Positions 44,783 to 53,376 of a stretch of 64,000 nt of DNA are shown one piece after another; positions within the stretch are counted from its first letter, which is position 1, and each line of letters opens with the position of its first letter. The notes under the pieces were generated by a model. The model ran no database searches. It worked only from the letters and a program-made list of their open reading frames with translations, and was not told the DNA's origin. The stretch is from assembly GCA_964644705.1 (NCBI GenBank), contig CAZXYF010000001.1, positions 1-64,000 of the forward strand. The letters are read 5' to 3'. Origin of the DNA: CAZXYF01 sp964644705 (GTDB taxonomy: Bacteria; Planctomycetota; Brocadiia; SM23-32). The position numbers were made by a program, and so were the translations under genes.

Positions 44783-45654
44783 GAAAGTTAGTGTCTGAAA
44801 TGCGAATGATTGTTGTCATCATGTCGATTTTCTCCGTTTTCACCGTTAGTTCTGCCGTGGCAGATGACGCTGAAATGTCGGCAGAGGAAATCGTCCGGAA
44901 ATCAAACAATGTCGCCTATTACCAGGGCCGGGATGGCCGGGCCAGGGTGACCATGAAAATTGTGGACTCGCAGGGACGGAAACGGTATCGAGAATTGATT
45001 ATTCTGCGACGCGACGACCGACCGGATGAAGACAACAAACAGGCAATGAAGGAGTTTAAAAACGACACATACACGGGTGATCAGCGATTCTACGTCTATT
45101 TCCAGAAGCCATCGGATTGGGAAAAAACTGTTTTTCTCGTGTGGAAACACGTCAAACTGGCCAAGGATGATGACCGATGGCTTTATCTGCCCGCTCTCGA
45201 TCTGGTCAAGCGGATATCGGCTGGAGACGAGCGGACGAGTTTTGCGGGCTCCAATTTTTACTACGAAGATATATCGGGACGTAACACGAACGAGGATCAC
45301 CATGAGCTGGTGAATACGACGAAGCAGTATTACGTCCTCAAAAACACCCCCAAAAAACCCGACCTCGTACGCTTCAAATACTACAAAATGTACATTCACA
45401 AAGCCACATTCCTGCCTGTCCAGGTCGAATACTACGACGAACAGGGAGAAAAATACCGTCAATACAAGGTTGAAGGGGTCGAAAAAATTCAGGGTTATTG
45501 GACTGTTACAAAGTCAAGCATGAAAAACACCGACACTGGTGGCTATACCGAGATAACTTACAACGACGTCGAATATGACGTTGATTTGCCCAAGGATATT
45601 TTCACGAAGAGGTATTTGCGGAAAGCGCCAGCAAGATACTTGAAGCTTGATTAA
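44779..45654 (+). CDS. LolA-like outer-membrane lipoprotein-sorting domain protein
   Basis: 291 residues. Signal peptide (about 1-28, ending AVADD), then a one-domain periplasmic protein of the 'outer membrane lipoprotein-sorting' type that accompanies RND exporters: SNNVAYYQGRDGRARVTMKI, RFYVYFQKPSDWEKTVFLVW, GDERTSFAGSNFYYEDISGR, KATFLPVQVEYYDEQG. The fold binds a hydrophobic ligand in a half-barrel, so it can shuttle lipid or lipoprotein between permease and outer membrane. The ATG overlaps the RND stop. This trio of genes is known from other bacteria. Confidence 0.9.
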   Translation: MRKLVSEMRMIVVIMSIFSVFTVSSAVADDAEMSAEEIVRKSNNVAYYQGRDGRARVTMKIVDSQGRKRYRELIILRRDDRPDEDNKQAMKEFKNDTYTGDQRFYVYFQKPSDWEKTVFLVWKHVKLAKDDDRWLYLPALDLVKRISAGDERTSFAGSNFYYEDISGRNTNEDHHELVNTTKQYYVLKNTPKKPDLVRFKYYKMYIHKATFLPVQVEYYDEQGEKYRQYKVEGVEKIQGYWTVTKSSMKNTDTGGYTEITYNDVEYDVDLPKDIFTKRYLRKAPARYLKLD

Positions 45655-45712
45655 ATTGTTATTAGTGAGCTACCCGGGAGCTGACGCAAAAAACGGAAAG
45701 GTGAGAATACAG

Positions 45713-47448
45713 TTGTCAAAATACACCAGGCCAAACAGATTGATACCATCCGCTGTGTTCTGTCTCATGCTTGTGGCAACCTGGGGGCTGCCTGCAAGCG
45801 CGGAGGACGCCTCTGGCTTATCGAATCGTGACAATAAGGCAGAGGAAAATCCGAGTCCGGAGCTCCCCANNNNNNNNNNNNNNNNNNNNNNNNNNNNNNN
45901 NNNNNNNNNNNNNNNNNNNNNNNNNNNNNNNNNNNNNNNNNNNNNNNNNNNNNNNNNNNNNNNNNNNNNGGCTTATCGAATCGTGACAATAAGGCAGAGG
46001 AAAATCCGAGTCCGGAGCTCCCCAAAGGGTTGAACGGGGGGGCAGAGGAGAAGAAGCAACAGGGACCTTCTTTACCAGCTGGTCTGGATGAGAAGGGGAA
46101 AAGTGAGGATGGTCCGGGGCTTCCTGAGGGGCTGGGATCGTCCGATCAGCTGGACGAAAAAGAACCGGATCTCCCGAATGGGCTTGGTCAAAAAGAAGAG
46201 CCCGATGGCGAAGGACGGAAAGTGCAGCCCGTCATTGAGAGGTTGCCATTTGACCTGAGCGGTTTCCTGGAAGCGCGTGTTGGAACGCGGCTGCAACCCG
46301 ATTCTCATGAACAGACCACCACACTCGGTGAAGCGCGATTGCAGCTCGATATGGAAAAATATCTGGGGTCGACCCGCCTTAAATTGGTGTCGGACTTTAT
46401 CTATGATCCTATTGGAGATGATTATGGCGTACATCTCGAATCCGGGCGGGGCTGGCTCGACCTCCGGCAGGCCAATGTCTCATTTACCCCCGTTCGTTTT
46501 GCAGACGTGCGGGTTGGACGTCAGATACTTACGTGGGGGACAGGCAACTTTCTGTTTCTGAATGATCTTTTCCCCAAAGACTGGAAGGCTTTTTTTATTG
46601 GGCGGGATATAGAATATCTCAAAGCCCCTTCCGACGCCGTAAAAGTCTCAACATACAGCGATCTGGTCAACATGGACCTGGTTTATGTCCCGAGTTTTGA
46701 TTCCGACCGATTCGTTGACGGACGTCGGCTGTCCTACTGGAATAGCCGATTGCGACGTCGAGCCGGCGATGATGCTATTGTGGACCCAAGGCGTCGCAAT
46801 CAGTGGTTCACGGATGACGAATGGGCGGCGCGGTTGCATAGAACCTTCGGAAGCTATGAGGTGGCTGCATACGGTTATTATGGATACTGGAAAAGTCCTT
46901 CAGGGTTTGATCCAGGGGCCAATGCTGCCATTTATCCTCGGCTGTCAGCCTACGGCGGCAGCGCCCGTGGTCCCGTATGGGGCGGGATAGGGAACGTGGA
47001 GTTCTCCTACTACGATTCACGGGATGACCGTAGTGGAACGGATCCCAATATCCCGAATAGTGAATTGCGGTTTTTGGTTGGATATGAGCGGGAAGTAGCG
47101 CGGAATTTGACGATGGGGTGGCAGTATTATCTGGAATACATGATGCAATACGACGAATATCAGGATAATCTCCCGGCTGGAAGTCACTCCCGTGACGAAG
47201 ATCGTCATGTCATAACGTTTGATGTAACCCAGCTTCTGTGGAATCAGAATCTGGAGTTATCGATGTTCAGTTTTTATTCGCCCAGTGACAATGATATGTA
47301 TCTTCGACCGAAAGTGGAATATCAGGTGGACGATAACTGGTCGGTGGAGGTGGGGGGAAACATATTTGCGGGGGAGCATAGATACACGTTCTTTAACCAG
47401 TTCCGCGACAACACCAACGTATTTGCCGCTGTTCGCTTTGGATTCTGA
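45713..47448 (+). CDS. Outer-membrane beta-barrel protein (DUF1302-like) interrupted by an assembly gap
   Basis: Before the gap the frame encodes a signal peptide (FCLMLVATWGLPASAED) from a probable TTG start at 45713 (AAAGGTGAG upstream). After the gap the same frame gives four LPxGL repeats (ELPKGLNG, SLPAGLDE, GLPEGLGS, DLPNGLGQ) and then a barrel of about 370 residues (DLSGFLEARVGTR, RVGRQILTWGTGNFLF, ending AAVRFGF). Flanks of the N run share 55 identical bases; joined there the frame is continuous. The barrel would complete an inner-membrane to outer-membrane path with the RND and LolA-like proteins. Confidence 0.85.
45870..45969. other. 100-base N run (scaffold gap)
   Basis: The 55 bases before the Ns (45815-45869) equal the 55 after (45970-46024). 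This is the footprint of a k=55 assembler failing to join overlapping contig ends. The true gap may be zero, unless a tandem repeat in the LPxGL region was collapsed. Confidence 0.9.
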
Positions 47449-47472
47449 ACGGAGGGTGATGAGCGAGGGGGG

Positions 47473-48492
47473 TCAGAGAGCGGGGTATTTATCGAGGCGG
47501 GAAATCAAGGCATCGTACACCGTGTCCACGCGGATTTTATCCATTGATTCTGGATCATCCACCGCCCGGGAATAGGGCACTGCGCGAAGTTTAACAACCT
47601 CCGTGCCGACTCCAAACGGACCAGTTTGATTCTCATTGGTGGGCCCAAATAACGTGACCATAGGGGTTTGGGTCATGGTTGCCAGGTGCATCACCCCTGA
47701 ATCCCCACATAATAAAGCGTTCGAGTGCCGTAATAATTGGAGGGTGTCGTGAATCGACGTACAACCGGCAAAATTTAGCGGTTTCACGCTCCGTGAAACG
47801 CGGTCCGTTATCTGTCTTTTTATCCAGGGACGTTCTTCTTCCGTACCCACCAGGACTATCTGCAGATTATGATAGTTGTCCCGCAGTCTCTCGAAAAGGG
47901 GGATATATTTTGAGCTGGGCCAGAGTTTTTCGTTTGCTCCCTCATCGGTATGTCCACGGATAATGCGGTTACAAGCAGGGTGAACAAGAAGGGAAGGCTC
48001 GTCATACGACAGCCCCAGACGCTCAAATCTCCCCCGTACGTCCGGGTCATCTGAAAGGTCGATAGCCGGAGATGGCACCGATACCTGTCCCAGCTCCAGC
48101 TCTTCCATTACGACACGTGCACACTTTTCGGCAGTGTGGCCTTCCGGAACATCATCGATAGTAATCAGATCAGAAGGATCCGCGATTTTACGTCGGTATC
48201 GAGATACCTTACCGGTGAGAAAAATGTGCTGGTATCCCCCCCGAGTTACTTCACGCCGTATTTTGAGCCACCGCAGAAAATTCCAGATTCCGCCTTTGGA
48301 ACGATAGCATCGCACATCGTCAACCAGACCGGTGAGTTCAACGAGTTCCCGGGAGTAGAATGTGGTAGCGTAGCGGACGTTCAATGCGGGGGCGTGTTTG
48401 CGTATTAGCTTAAGAGCGGGAATGCTCATGACGACATCGCCGATTCGCTGTCGTCCCCAGAAGAGGGCATTCTTGTCGTCGTGTTCACCCAT
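47473..48492 (-). CDS. Glycosyltransferase family 9 (heptosyltransferase)
   Basis: 339-residue GT-B enzyme of the LPS heptosyltransferase family. Features: RIGDVVMSIPALKLIRKH at the N-terminus, HPACNRIIRGHTDEG in the middle and the sugar-nucleotide region LRHSNALLCGDSGVMHLATMTQTPMVTLFGP. It may add heptose to the lipid A core. Gene start is 3 bases after the stop of fusA, so it is in the same transcript, an unusual pairing. A second family member is at 58811. Confidence 0.92.
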   Translation of the reverse strand: MGEHDDKNALFWGRQRIGDVVMSIPALKLIRKHAPALNVRYATTFYSRELVELTGLVDDVRCYRSKGGIWNFLRWLKIRREVTRGGYQHIFLTGKVSRYRRKIADPSDLITIDDVPEGHTAEKCARVVMEELELGQVSVPSPAIDLSDDPDVRGRFERLGLSYDEPSLLVHPACNRIIRGHTDEGANEKLWPSSKYIPLFERLRDNYHNLQIVLVGTEEERPWIKRQITDRVSRSVKPLNFAGCTSIHDTLQLLRHSNALLCGDSGVMHLATMTQTPMVTLFGPTNENQTGPFGVGTEVVKLRAVPYSRAVDDPESMDKIRVDTVYDALISRLDKYPAL

Positions 48493-48495
48493 TTA

Positions 48496-50616
48496 TCATG
48501 AATTTTCTTCTTCTTCGCGCTTTCGTTGTACGATTTCTTCGGAAAGTCCATCCGGCACTGGTTCGTAGTGCTCGAAACGCATGTCGAATGTTCCTCTTCC
48601 CCCTGTAATGGTTCTCAGCTCAGTCGCATATCCAAACATTTCGCCGAGTGGAACCACGCTCCGTATGATCTGGGTGTTCCGTTCATCGCGAGATTCAATA
48701 CCGGTAATACGACCACGACGCGAACACAAACTGCTGGTCACGCCACCGCTGAACTCGTCGGGTGTAACAACGTTGACTGAGCAAACAGGTTCAAGCAGTT
48801 CAGGCCGGGCTTTCATAAATCCCATGCGGAAGGCTTTCTTGGCACAGGTATGAAACGCCATTTCTGAGCTATCAACGTCATGACTTGACCCGTCAACCAG
48901 GCGTACGCCCACGTCCACGACGGGACAGTTCGCGTAAATTCCTTCCGACATTGCCTCCACGATTCCCTTCTCAACGGAGGGGATATATTCCTTGGGCACC
49001 GCGCCTCCGCGGATTTCATCAAAGAATTCAAATCCCTCGCCCGGCGGCAGTGGTTCCAGTTGCAGCTCGACATGGGCATACTGGCCATGACCTCCGGTTT
49101 GTTTGACGTGTTTATGGTTGACTTCGGCATGTTTGGTGAGCGTTTCTCGGTAGGCGACTTTGGGCTCGCCCACATCGGGGCTCAGATTATAATCACGTTG
49201 CAGGCGTTCTATTAAGACCTGCAGATGCAGTTCGCCCATTCCGCTGATTATGGTCTCTTCGGTTTCATTGTTGTGCTCGATGGTGAAGGTGGGATCCTCA
49301 TCTGAGAGGCGTCCCAGTGCCTCGAGCAATTTGTCCCGTTCGTGAGCTGAATCGGGGCTTACCGCAACCGACAGGACGGGGGCGGGGAATTCGATGGATT
49401 CCAGCATAATAGGATCTTCTTCACTGCATAACGTATCGCCGGTTGTCGTGTCGGAGAGCCCCACCGCCACACCAATCTCACCGCAATGAAGGACATCGCG
49501 CATTTCCTGTGAATCCGCATGCATCAACATGAGTCTGCTCACACGCTCACGTTTATCCTTCGAGGCATTATAAACATAACTACCCACTTCAAGCTTCCCG
49601 CTATAAACGCGCAGGTAGATCATTTTCCCCATATGTTTATCCGTCACGACCTTGAACGCGAGTGCCGCCAGGCTGTCATCACTGTCGTGGTAGCGTTCTA
49701 TTTCCTCTTCCTCCTCCTCCACATCAAATCCGATCACGGGAGGCAGATCATTGGGGGAGGGAAGGAAATCCACAACAGCATCCATCAATCGTTGAACGCC
49801 TTTGTTCTTCAGGGCGCTGCCGCAAAGGACCGGTACAGCTTCACCGCTCAACGTAGCCTTTCGCAGGGCGTCACGCATCTCATCGGTTTCAATGGGCTCA
49901 TCCATGCAAAATTTTTCAAACAGTTCCTCGTCCCATTCGCTGACCTTTTCCACCAAATTTTCGCGCCAGGCAGCGAATTCATCACGTCGATCTTCAGAGA
50001 TCGGTTCCTCATGGTAGGTGGCCCCCAGATCCTTATCATTGTAATACACCATTTTTTCTTCGATCAGATCCACAACTCCGACGAACTCTTCATCTTCATA
50101 CAGGGGAACCACCACGGGCAGGGGGCTGGCCGCCAGCCGGTTCTCGATCTGTTCGACGACCCGCTCAAAGTCCGCTCCGGAACGATCCATCTTATTGACA
50201 AAAGCAATGGCGGGGACATCGTATTTCTCCGCCTGACGCCAGACAACTTCTGACTGTGGTTCAACCCCGCCCACACCGCAGAAGAGGGCAATGACACCAT
50301 CCAGCACCCGCAGGGATCGTTCCACCTCTACGGTGAAATCAACGTGGCCGGGCGTGTCAATCAGGTTGATTCGATGGTCGCGCCAGATGGTCGTCGTGGC
50401 GGCACTGACAATAGTGATCCCACGTTCCCGCTCCTGGTCCATCCAGTCCATCGTGGTATCACCTTCATCCACGGTTCCCATACGGTGGGTCCGTCCGGTG
50501 TAGTAGAGCATTCGCTCCGCCACCGTCGTCTTGCCTGCATCAATATGCGCCATAATGCCGATATTGCGCACTTTTTCCAGATCGTAAATGTTCTCGTCAA
50601 ATGTATCCGTGGCCAT
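48496..50616 (-). CDS. fusA: Translation elongation factor G
   Basis: GTPase that moves tRNAs and mRNA on the ribosome. The 706 residues from the ATG at 50616 hold G1 [10 protein letters not shown]3 DTPGHVD, G4 FVNKMDRSG and the EF-G domains III-V ([22 protein letters not shown]). AGGATC precedes the ATG. It is not with rpsL, rpsG or tuf, so it may be a second EF-G. A 33-codon upstream in-frame extension lacks a ribosome site. Confidence 0.94.
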   Translation of the reverse strand: MATDTFDENIYDLEKVRNIGIMAHIDAGKTTVAERMLYYTGRTHRMGTVDEGDTTMDWMDQERERGITIVSAATTTIWRDHRINLIDTPGHVDFTVEVERSLRVLDGVIALFCGVGGVEPQSEVVWRQAEKYDVPAIAFVNKMDRSGADFERVVEQIENRLAASPLPVVVPLYEDEEFVGVVDLIEEKMVYYNDKDLGATYHEEPISEDRRDEFAAWRENLVEKVSEWDEELFEKFCMDEPIETDEMRDALRKATLSGEAVPVLCGSALKNKGVQRLMDAVVDFLPSPNDLPPVIGFDVEEEEEEIERYHDSDDSLAALAFKVVTDKHMGKMIYLRVYSGKLEVGSYVYNASKDKRERVSRLMLMHADSQEMRDVLHCGEIGVAVGLSDTTTGDTLCSEEDPIMLESIEFPAPVLSVAVSPDSAHERDKLLEALGRLSDEDPTFTIEHNNETEETIISGMGELHLQVLIERLQRDYNLSPDVGEPKVAYRETLTKHAEVNHKHVKQTGGHGQYAHVELQLEPLPPGEGFEFFDEIRGGAVPKEYIPSVEKGIVEAMSEGIYANCPVVDVGVRLVDGSSHDVDSSEMAFHTCAKKAFRMGFMKARPELLEPVCSVNVVTPDEFSGGVTSSLCSRRGRITGIESRDERNTQIIRSVVPLGEMFGYATELRTITGGRGTFDMRFEHYEPVPDGLSEEIVQRKREEEENS

Positions 50617-50918
50617 AATGATCCTGCAAAAAATATCCTGAGGAAAACGAAAAAATTCCTCCACTGGTGCTGTACTCTGAACCCCCGAAATGACAGAGAC
50701 GCTATCTCTGTTCAATCATGTTGGTGGGAAAAGCGGAGGGAAGGCATAAAATAGTACTCTACGCCCGGTCAAAGGTGTTTATATTATAGCATTATCTGTT
50801 CGTTCGCGCAAATCACCAAGCGGGGCGATTGAACCCCATCTGGACAGTGAATCGAAGAAACGAATACGCCACCAGCCGCGAGCTTGCATAAGTTTCCCAA
50901 GGTTCTCATGGGGGCACT
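50617..50918. other. Intergenic region between aroB and fusA
   Basis: Both flanking genes read leftward. AT-rich DNA near 50755-50810 (TTATATTATAGC) probably holds the fusA promoter; TTGACC at about 50771 on the minus strand is a candidate -35. No gene seen. Confidence 0.4.
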
Positions 50919-52025
50919 TCAGTGTGAATCCCGTCCATCCGCTCCCATTGCTATCAATACGTCACGGACAGCGGATTCTGGAACGTCCCCGCATATTTCT
51001 ACTTCCCCGATGCTCTCAGCTAGTATGAAGCGTGGTTTCCCCTCAATACTTTTTTTATCAGCTGCCATTTTGCGAATAATATCGTCAGCGCGCAAGTTTT
51101 CAATGGAGGTGGGGACCCCCAAACGTCGCAACAGGTTGGTCTGGCGTCTCACGCCTTCCTCATCCAACCCAAGGTGCTGTTGAGCAAGCCGGCCCGCGGC
51201 TTCCATGCCGATTGCCACAGCTTCCCCATGTCGATATCGCCCATACTCACTCATTGCTTCCACGGCGTGTCCCACGGTGTGACCGTAATTCAGAATCGCG
51301 CGCAACCCGTTTTCCGTTTCGTCACGGGCCACCACGTCAGCTTTGATCTCGCACGAACGCCTCACAGCCTGCAGGATAGCGTCGGGATTCAATTCCAGAA
51401 TTTGGTTGAGATTGTCCTCCAGCCATTCAAAAAAACGCGCGTCTCTAATGATTCCGTATTTAATCACTTCTACCATTCCGGCACGTACATCTCGCCGATC
51501 AAGCGTATGTAATACCGAACTGTCAATATATACGCCCCGGGGCTGATAAAAAGATCCCACGAGATTTTTGCCCTGCGGGAGGTTAACAGCCGTCTTCCCA
51601 CCGACGCTGCTGTCCACCTGCGCAAGCAGGGTGGTGGGTATCTGGATGTAATCGATCCCGCGCATGTAGGCTGAGGCCACGAATCCACCGATATCACCCA
51701 CCACCCCGCCTCCCAGCGCCAACAGGACTGAGTTGCGGTCGAGTCCCCGTTCGACTAAATGGCGACACAGCTTTTCAAAAGTACGGAGGTTTTTTTGTTG
51801 TTCCCCGGGAGGGATGGTTATCAGGTGGGGCGTGTAACCGGAGTCCCGGAGTGAATCCATCACGACCTCACTATACAGGGGGGCGACGTTCTCATCCGAT
51901 AACACGGCACACGTGGAAGGGGGCGTGATGTCATGCAGAAATGGGCCGATCTCCTTTAGCTGATCGTGACACAGGTGGATGGGATAGGACCGATCACCGA
52001 GCTTGACTGTGATTTCTTCTTTCAT
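50919..52025 (-). CDS. aroB: 3-dehydroquinate synthase
   Basis: Second step of the shikimate pathway, NAD and metal dependent. From the ATG at 52025 (AGAGGTAAT upstream) the 368 residues carry GGGVVGDIGGFVASAYMRG, IPTTLLAQVDSSVGGKTAVN, the metal ligands around EVIKYGII, GHTVGHAVEAMS and RHGEAVAIGM. The longest frame starts 50 codons earlier, but that part overlaps the phosphoesterase gene and has no family match. Confidence 0.96.
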   Translation of the reverse strand: MKEEITVKLGDRSYPIHLCHDQLKEIGPFLHDITPPSTCAVLSDENVAPLYSEVVMDSLRDSGYTPHLITIPPGEQQKNLRTFEKLCRHLVERGLDRNSVLLALGGGVVGDIGGFVASAYMRGIDYIQIPTTLLAQVDSSVGGKTAVNLPQGKNLVGSFYQPRGVYIDSSVLHTLDRRDVRAGMVEVIKYGIIRDARFFEWLEDNLNQILELNPDAILQAVRRSCEIKADVVARDETENGLRAILNYGHTVGHAVEAMSEYGRYRHGEAVAIGMEAAGRLAQQHLGLDEEGVRRQTNLLRRLGVPTSIENLRADDIIRKMAADKKSIEGKPRFILAESIGEVEICGDVPESAVRDVLIAMGADGRDSH

Positions 52026-52083
52026 ATTACCTCTTCTGGGAGCTATATTGACTGATTCGTGTCGTGATGCGTCGCATGTCCTG

Positions 52084-52968
52084 CTACTCGCCGGGAATTT
52101 CGCCCGCGGCGGACTGTTGCCCGGTCGGCGCAAACTCAATATACCGGTGAGCATCCTGTTCCAGATCAATTTCAAGAAGCTGTTTTTTCTTATATTCCCC
52201 GCCCACTACGAACGATTGAAGCCCATTTTCCCGATGAGAGTCTTTCCCGTGCCGATGCCCACATACAAGGTGTCGCACTTTCGAACATCGAAGGAGCAAT
52301 CGCCCAAAACGTTCCGATCCAAGATAGGCCCGGCAAAACTCCAGGGGGAACGACATTTCAGGGTACAGCAGATCGCGGAAAGCGATGTGATGCAGGACGC
52401 ACACGACCTCATCCACATCGTTCTCCACCTGACTGTAGTGTTTGCGGAGACGCTGCAGGCACTGTTCCGTAAACTGCTCATCCGTCAGATTCCAGTTTAT
52501 GTATCGGCGGTCGTTCCAACCACAGCGCCCGGGCACATTTTTGCGCTCATAATCTTCCAGCGACAGGCCAATATCGGTGTTGCGGAACGAATAATCATAC
52601 CATCCGATGTTCCCTATTATACCCACATCACCCCGTGTAAACGGCCCCTGGTCCAGGTAATGGAAATTACACTCGCGAGCCACATCCGGCAACAGTGATC
52701 GGTGCCTGTCGCGACTGTCACCGTCATTGGTCCACAAGTCGTGATTACCAGGAACTACAAGTTTGAAACCACTGAAATCGCTGAACAGTTCGAGGCACTC
52801 CCGGAATCCCTCCAGATCACGTCCAGCGACGTCGCCCGCTATGATAAAAGCATCGGCATCCGCCCGGGATATATATTCAACCATATCAAGAGTACAGGCA
52901 TCGCCTGTGGGGTAGAGTTTCCAGTGCAGATCAGCCGTAAACAGGATTTTCCGTATAGATCGAGCCAT
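52084..52968 (-). CDS. Metallophosphoesterase
   Basis: Two-metal calcineurin-like phosphatase of 294 residues. All five blocks are visible: FTADLH, IIAGDV, VVPGNHDLW, CVLHHIAF and VCGHRHGKDS. Target not evident; it could be a nuclease or nucleotide hydrolase. The ATG at 52968 follows AGGTGGCC. It is 58 bases before aroB on the same strand. Confidence 0.9.
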   Translation of the reverse strand: MARSIRKILFTADLHWKLYPTGDACTLDMVEYISRADADAFIIAGDVAGRDLEGFRECLELFSDFSGFKLVVPGNHDLWTNDGDSRDRHRSLLPDVARECNFHYLDQGPFTRGDVGIIGNIGWYDYSFRNTDIGLSLEDYERKNVPGRCGWNDRRYINWNLTDEQFTEQCLQRLRKHYSQVENDVDEVVCVLHHIAFRDLLYPEMSFPLEFCRAYLGSERFGRLLLRCSKVRHLVCGHRHGKDSHRENGLQSFVVGGEYKKKQLLEIDLEQDAHRYIEFAPTGQQSAAGEIPGE

Positions 52969-53010
52969 CTTCAGGCCACCTGGCATAAAGTCCGTTGGAA
53001 ATACTTTTTG

Positions 53011-53197
53011 TAGCCAGCCTTAAAAATATAACGTGCGTCATCGTTAAACGCACGCCAAACGGCTGGCTAAGGTTTCGGTGAACCACGTGCGTTTTGTGAT
53101 GCCCTGCTTGCCGGGCTTGTCCCGGTAAGGTCGTCCTGTGCACTGCAGCAGGCGTACCACGCCAGGCGATAGGCCCATCTGGAATAACGTGGTTCAC
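53011..53197. ncRNA. Strongly structured intergenic segment, possible RNA or mobile element
   Basis: Between divergent genes. TAGCCAGCC (53011) pairs with GGCTGGCTA (53061); within it CGTGCGT pairs with ACGCACG. Next GTGAACCACGT (53078) pairs with ACGTGGTTCAC (53187), enclosing hairpins CCGGG/CCCGG and GGCG/CGCC. A related sequence to AAGGTTTCGG...CGTTTTGTG is at 15547. No SRP, 6S, tmRNA or tRNA signature was found. The rest of 52969-53376 shows no gene. Confidence 0.4.
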
Positions 53198-53376
53198 TGA
53201 ATACTTACAACGGCTGTAGCACACGTTCGAGCCGCCACTGACGATGTTGACATAAATCTATGACACGGCTAAGCTTTCGTTAAGGAAATGGATACAGTCT
53301 GTGGGGCAAACATATTCATTGTAGAGAAACAAGTGAGAATAACGGGGCTGCTATCACTTTAAGGAGCGCGGGCACC

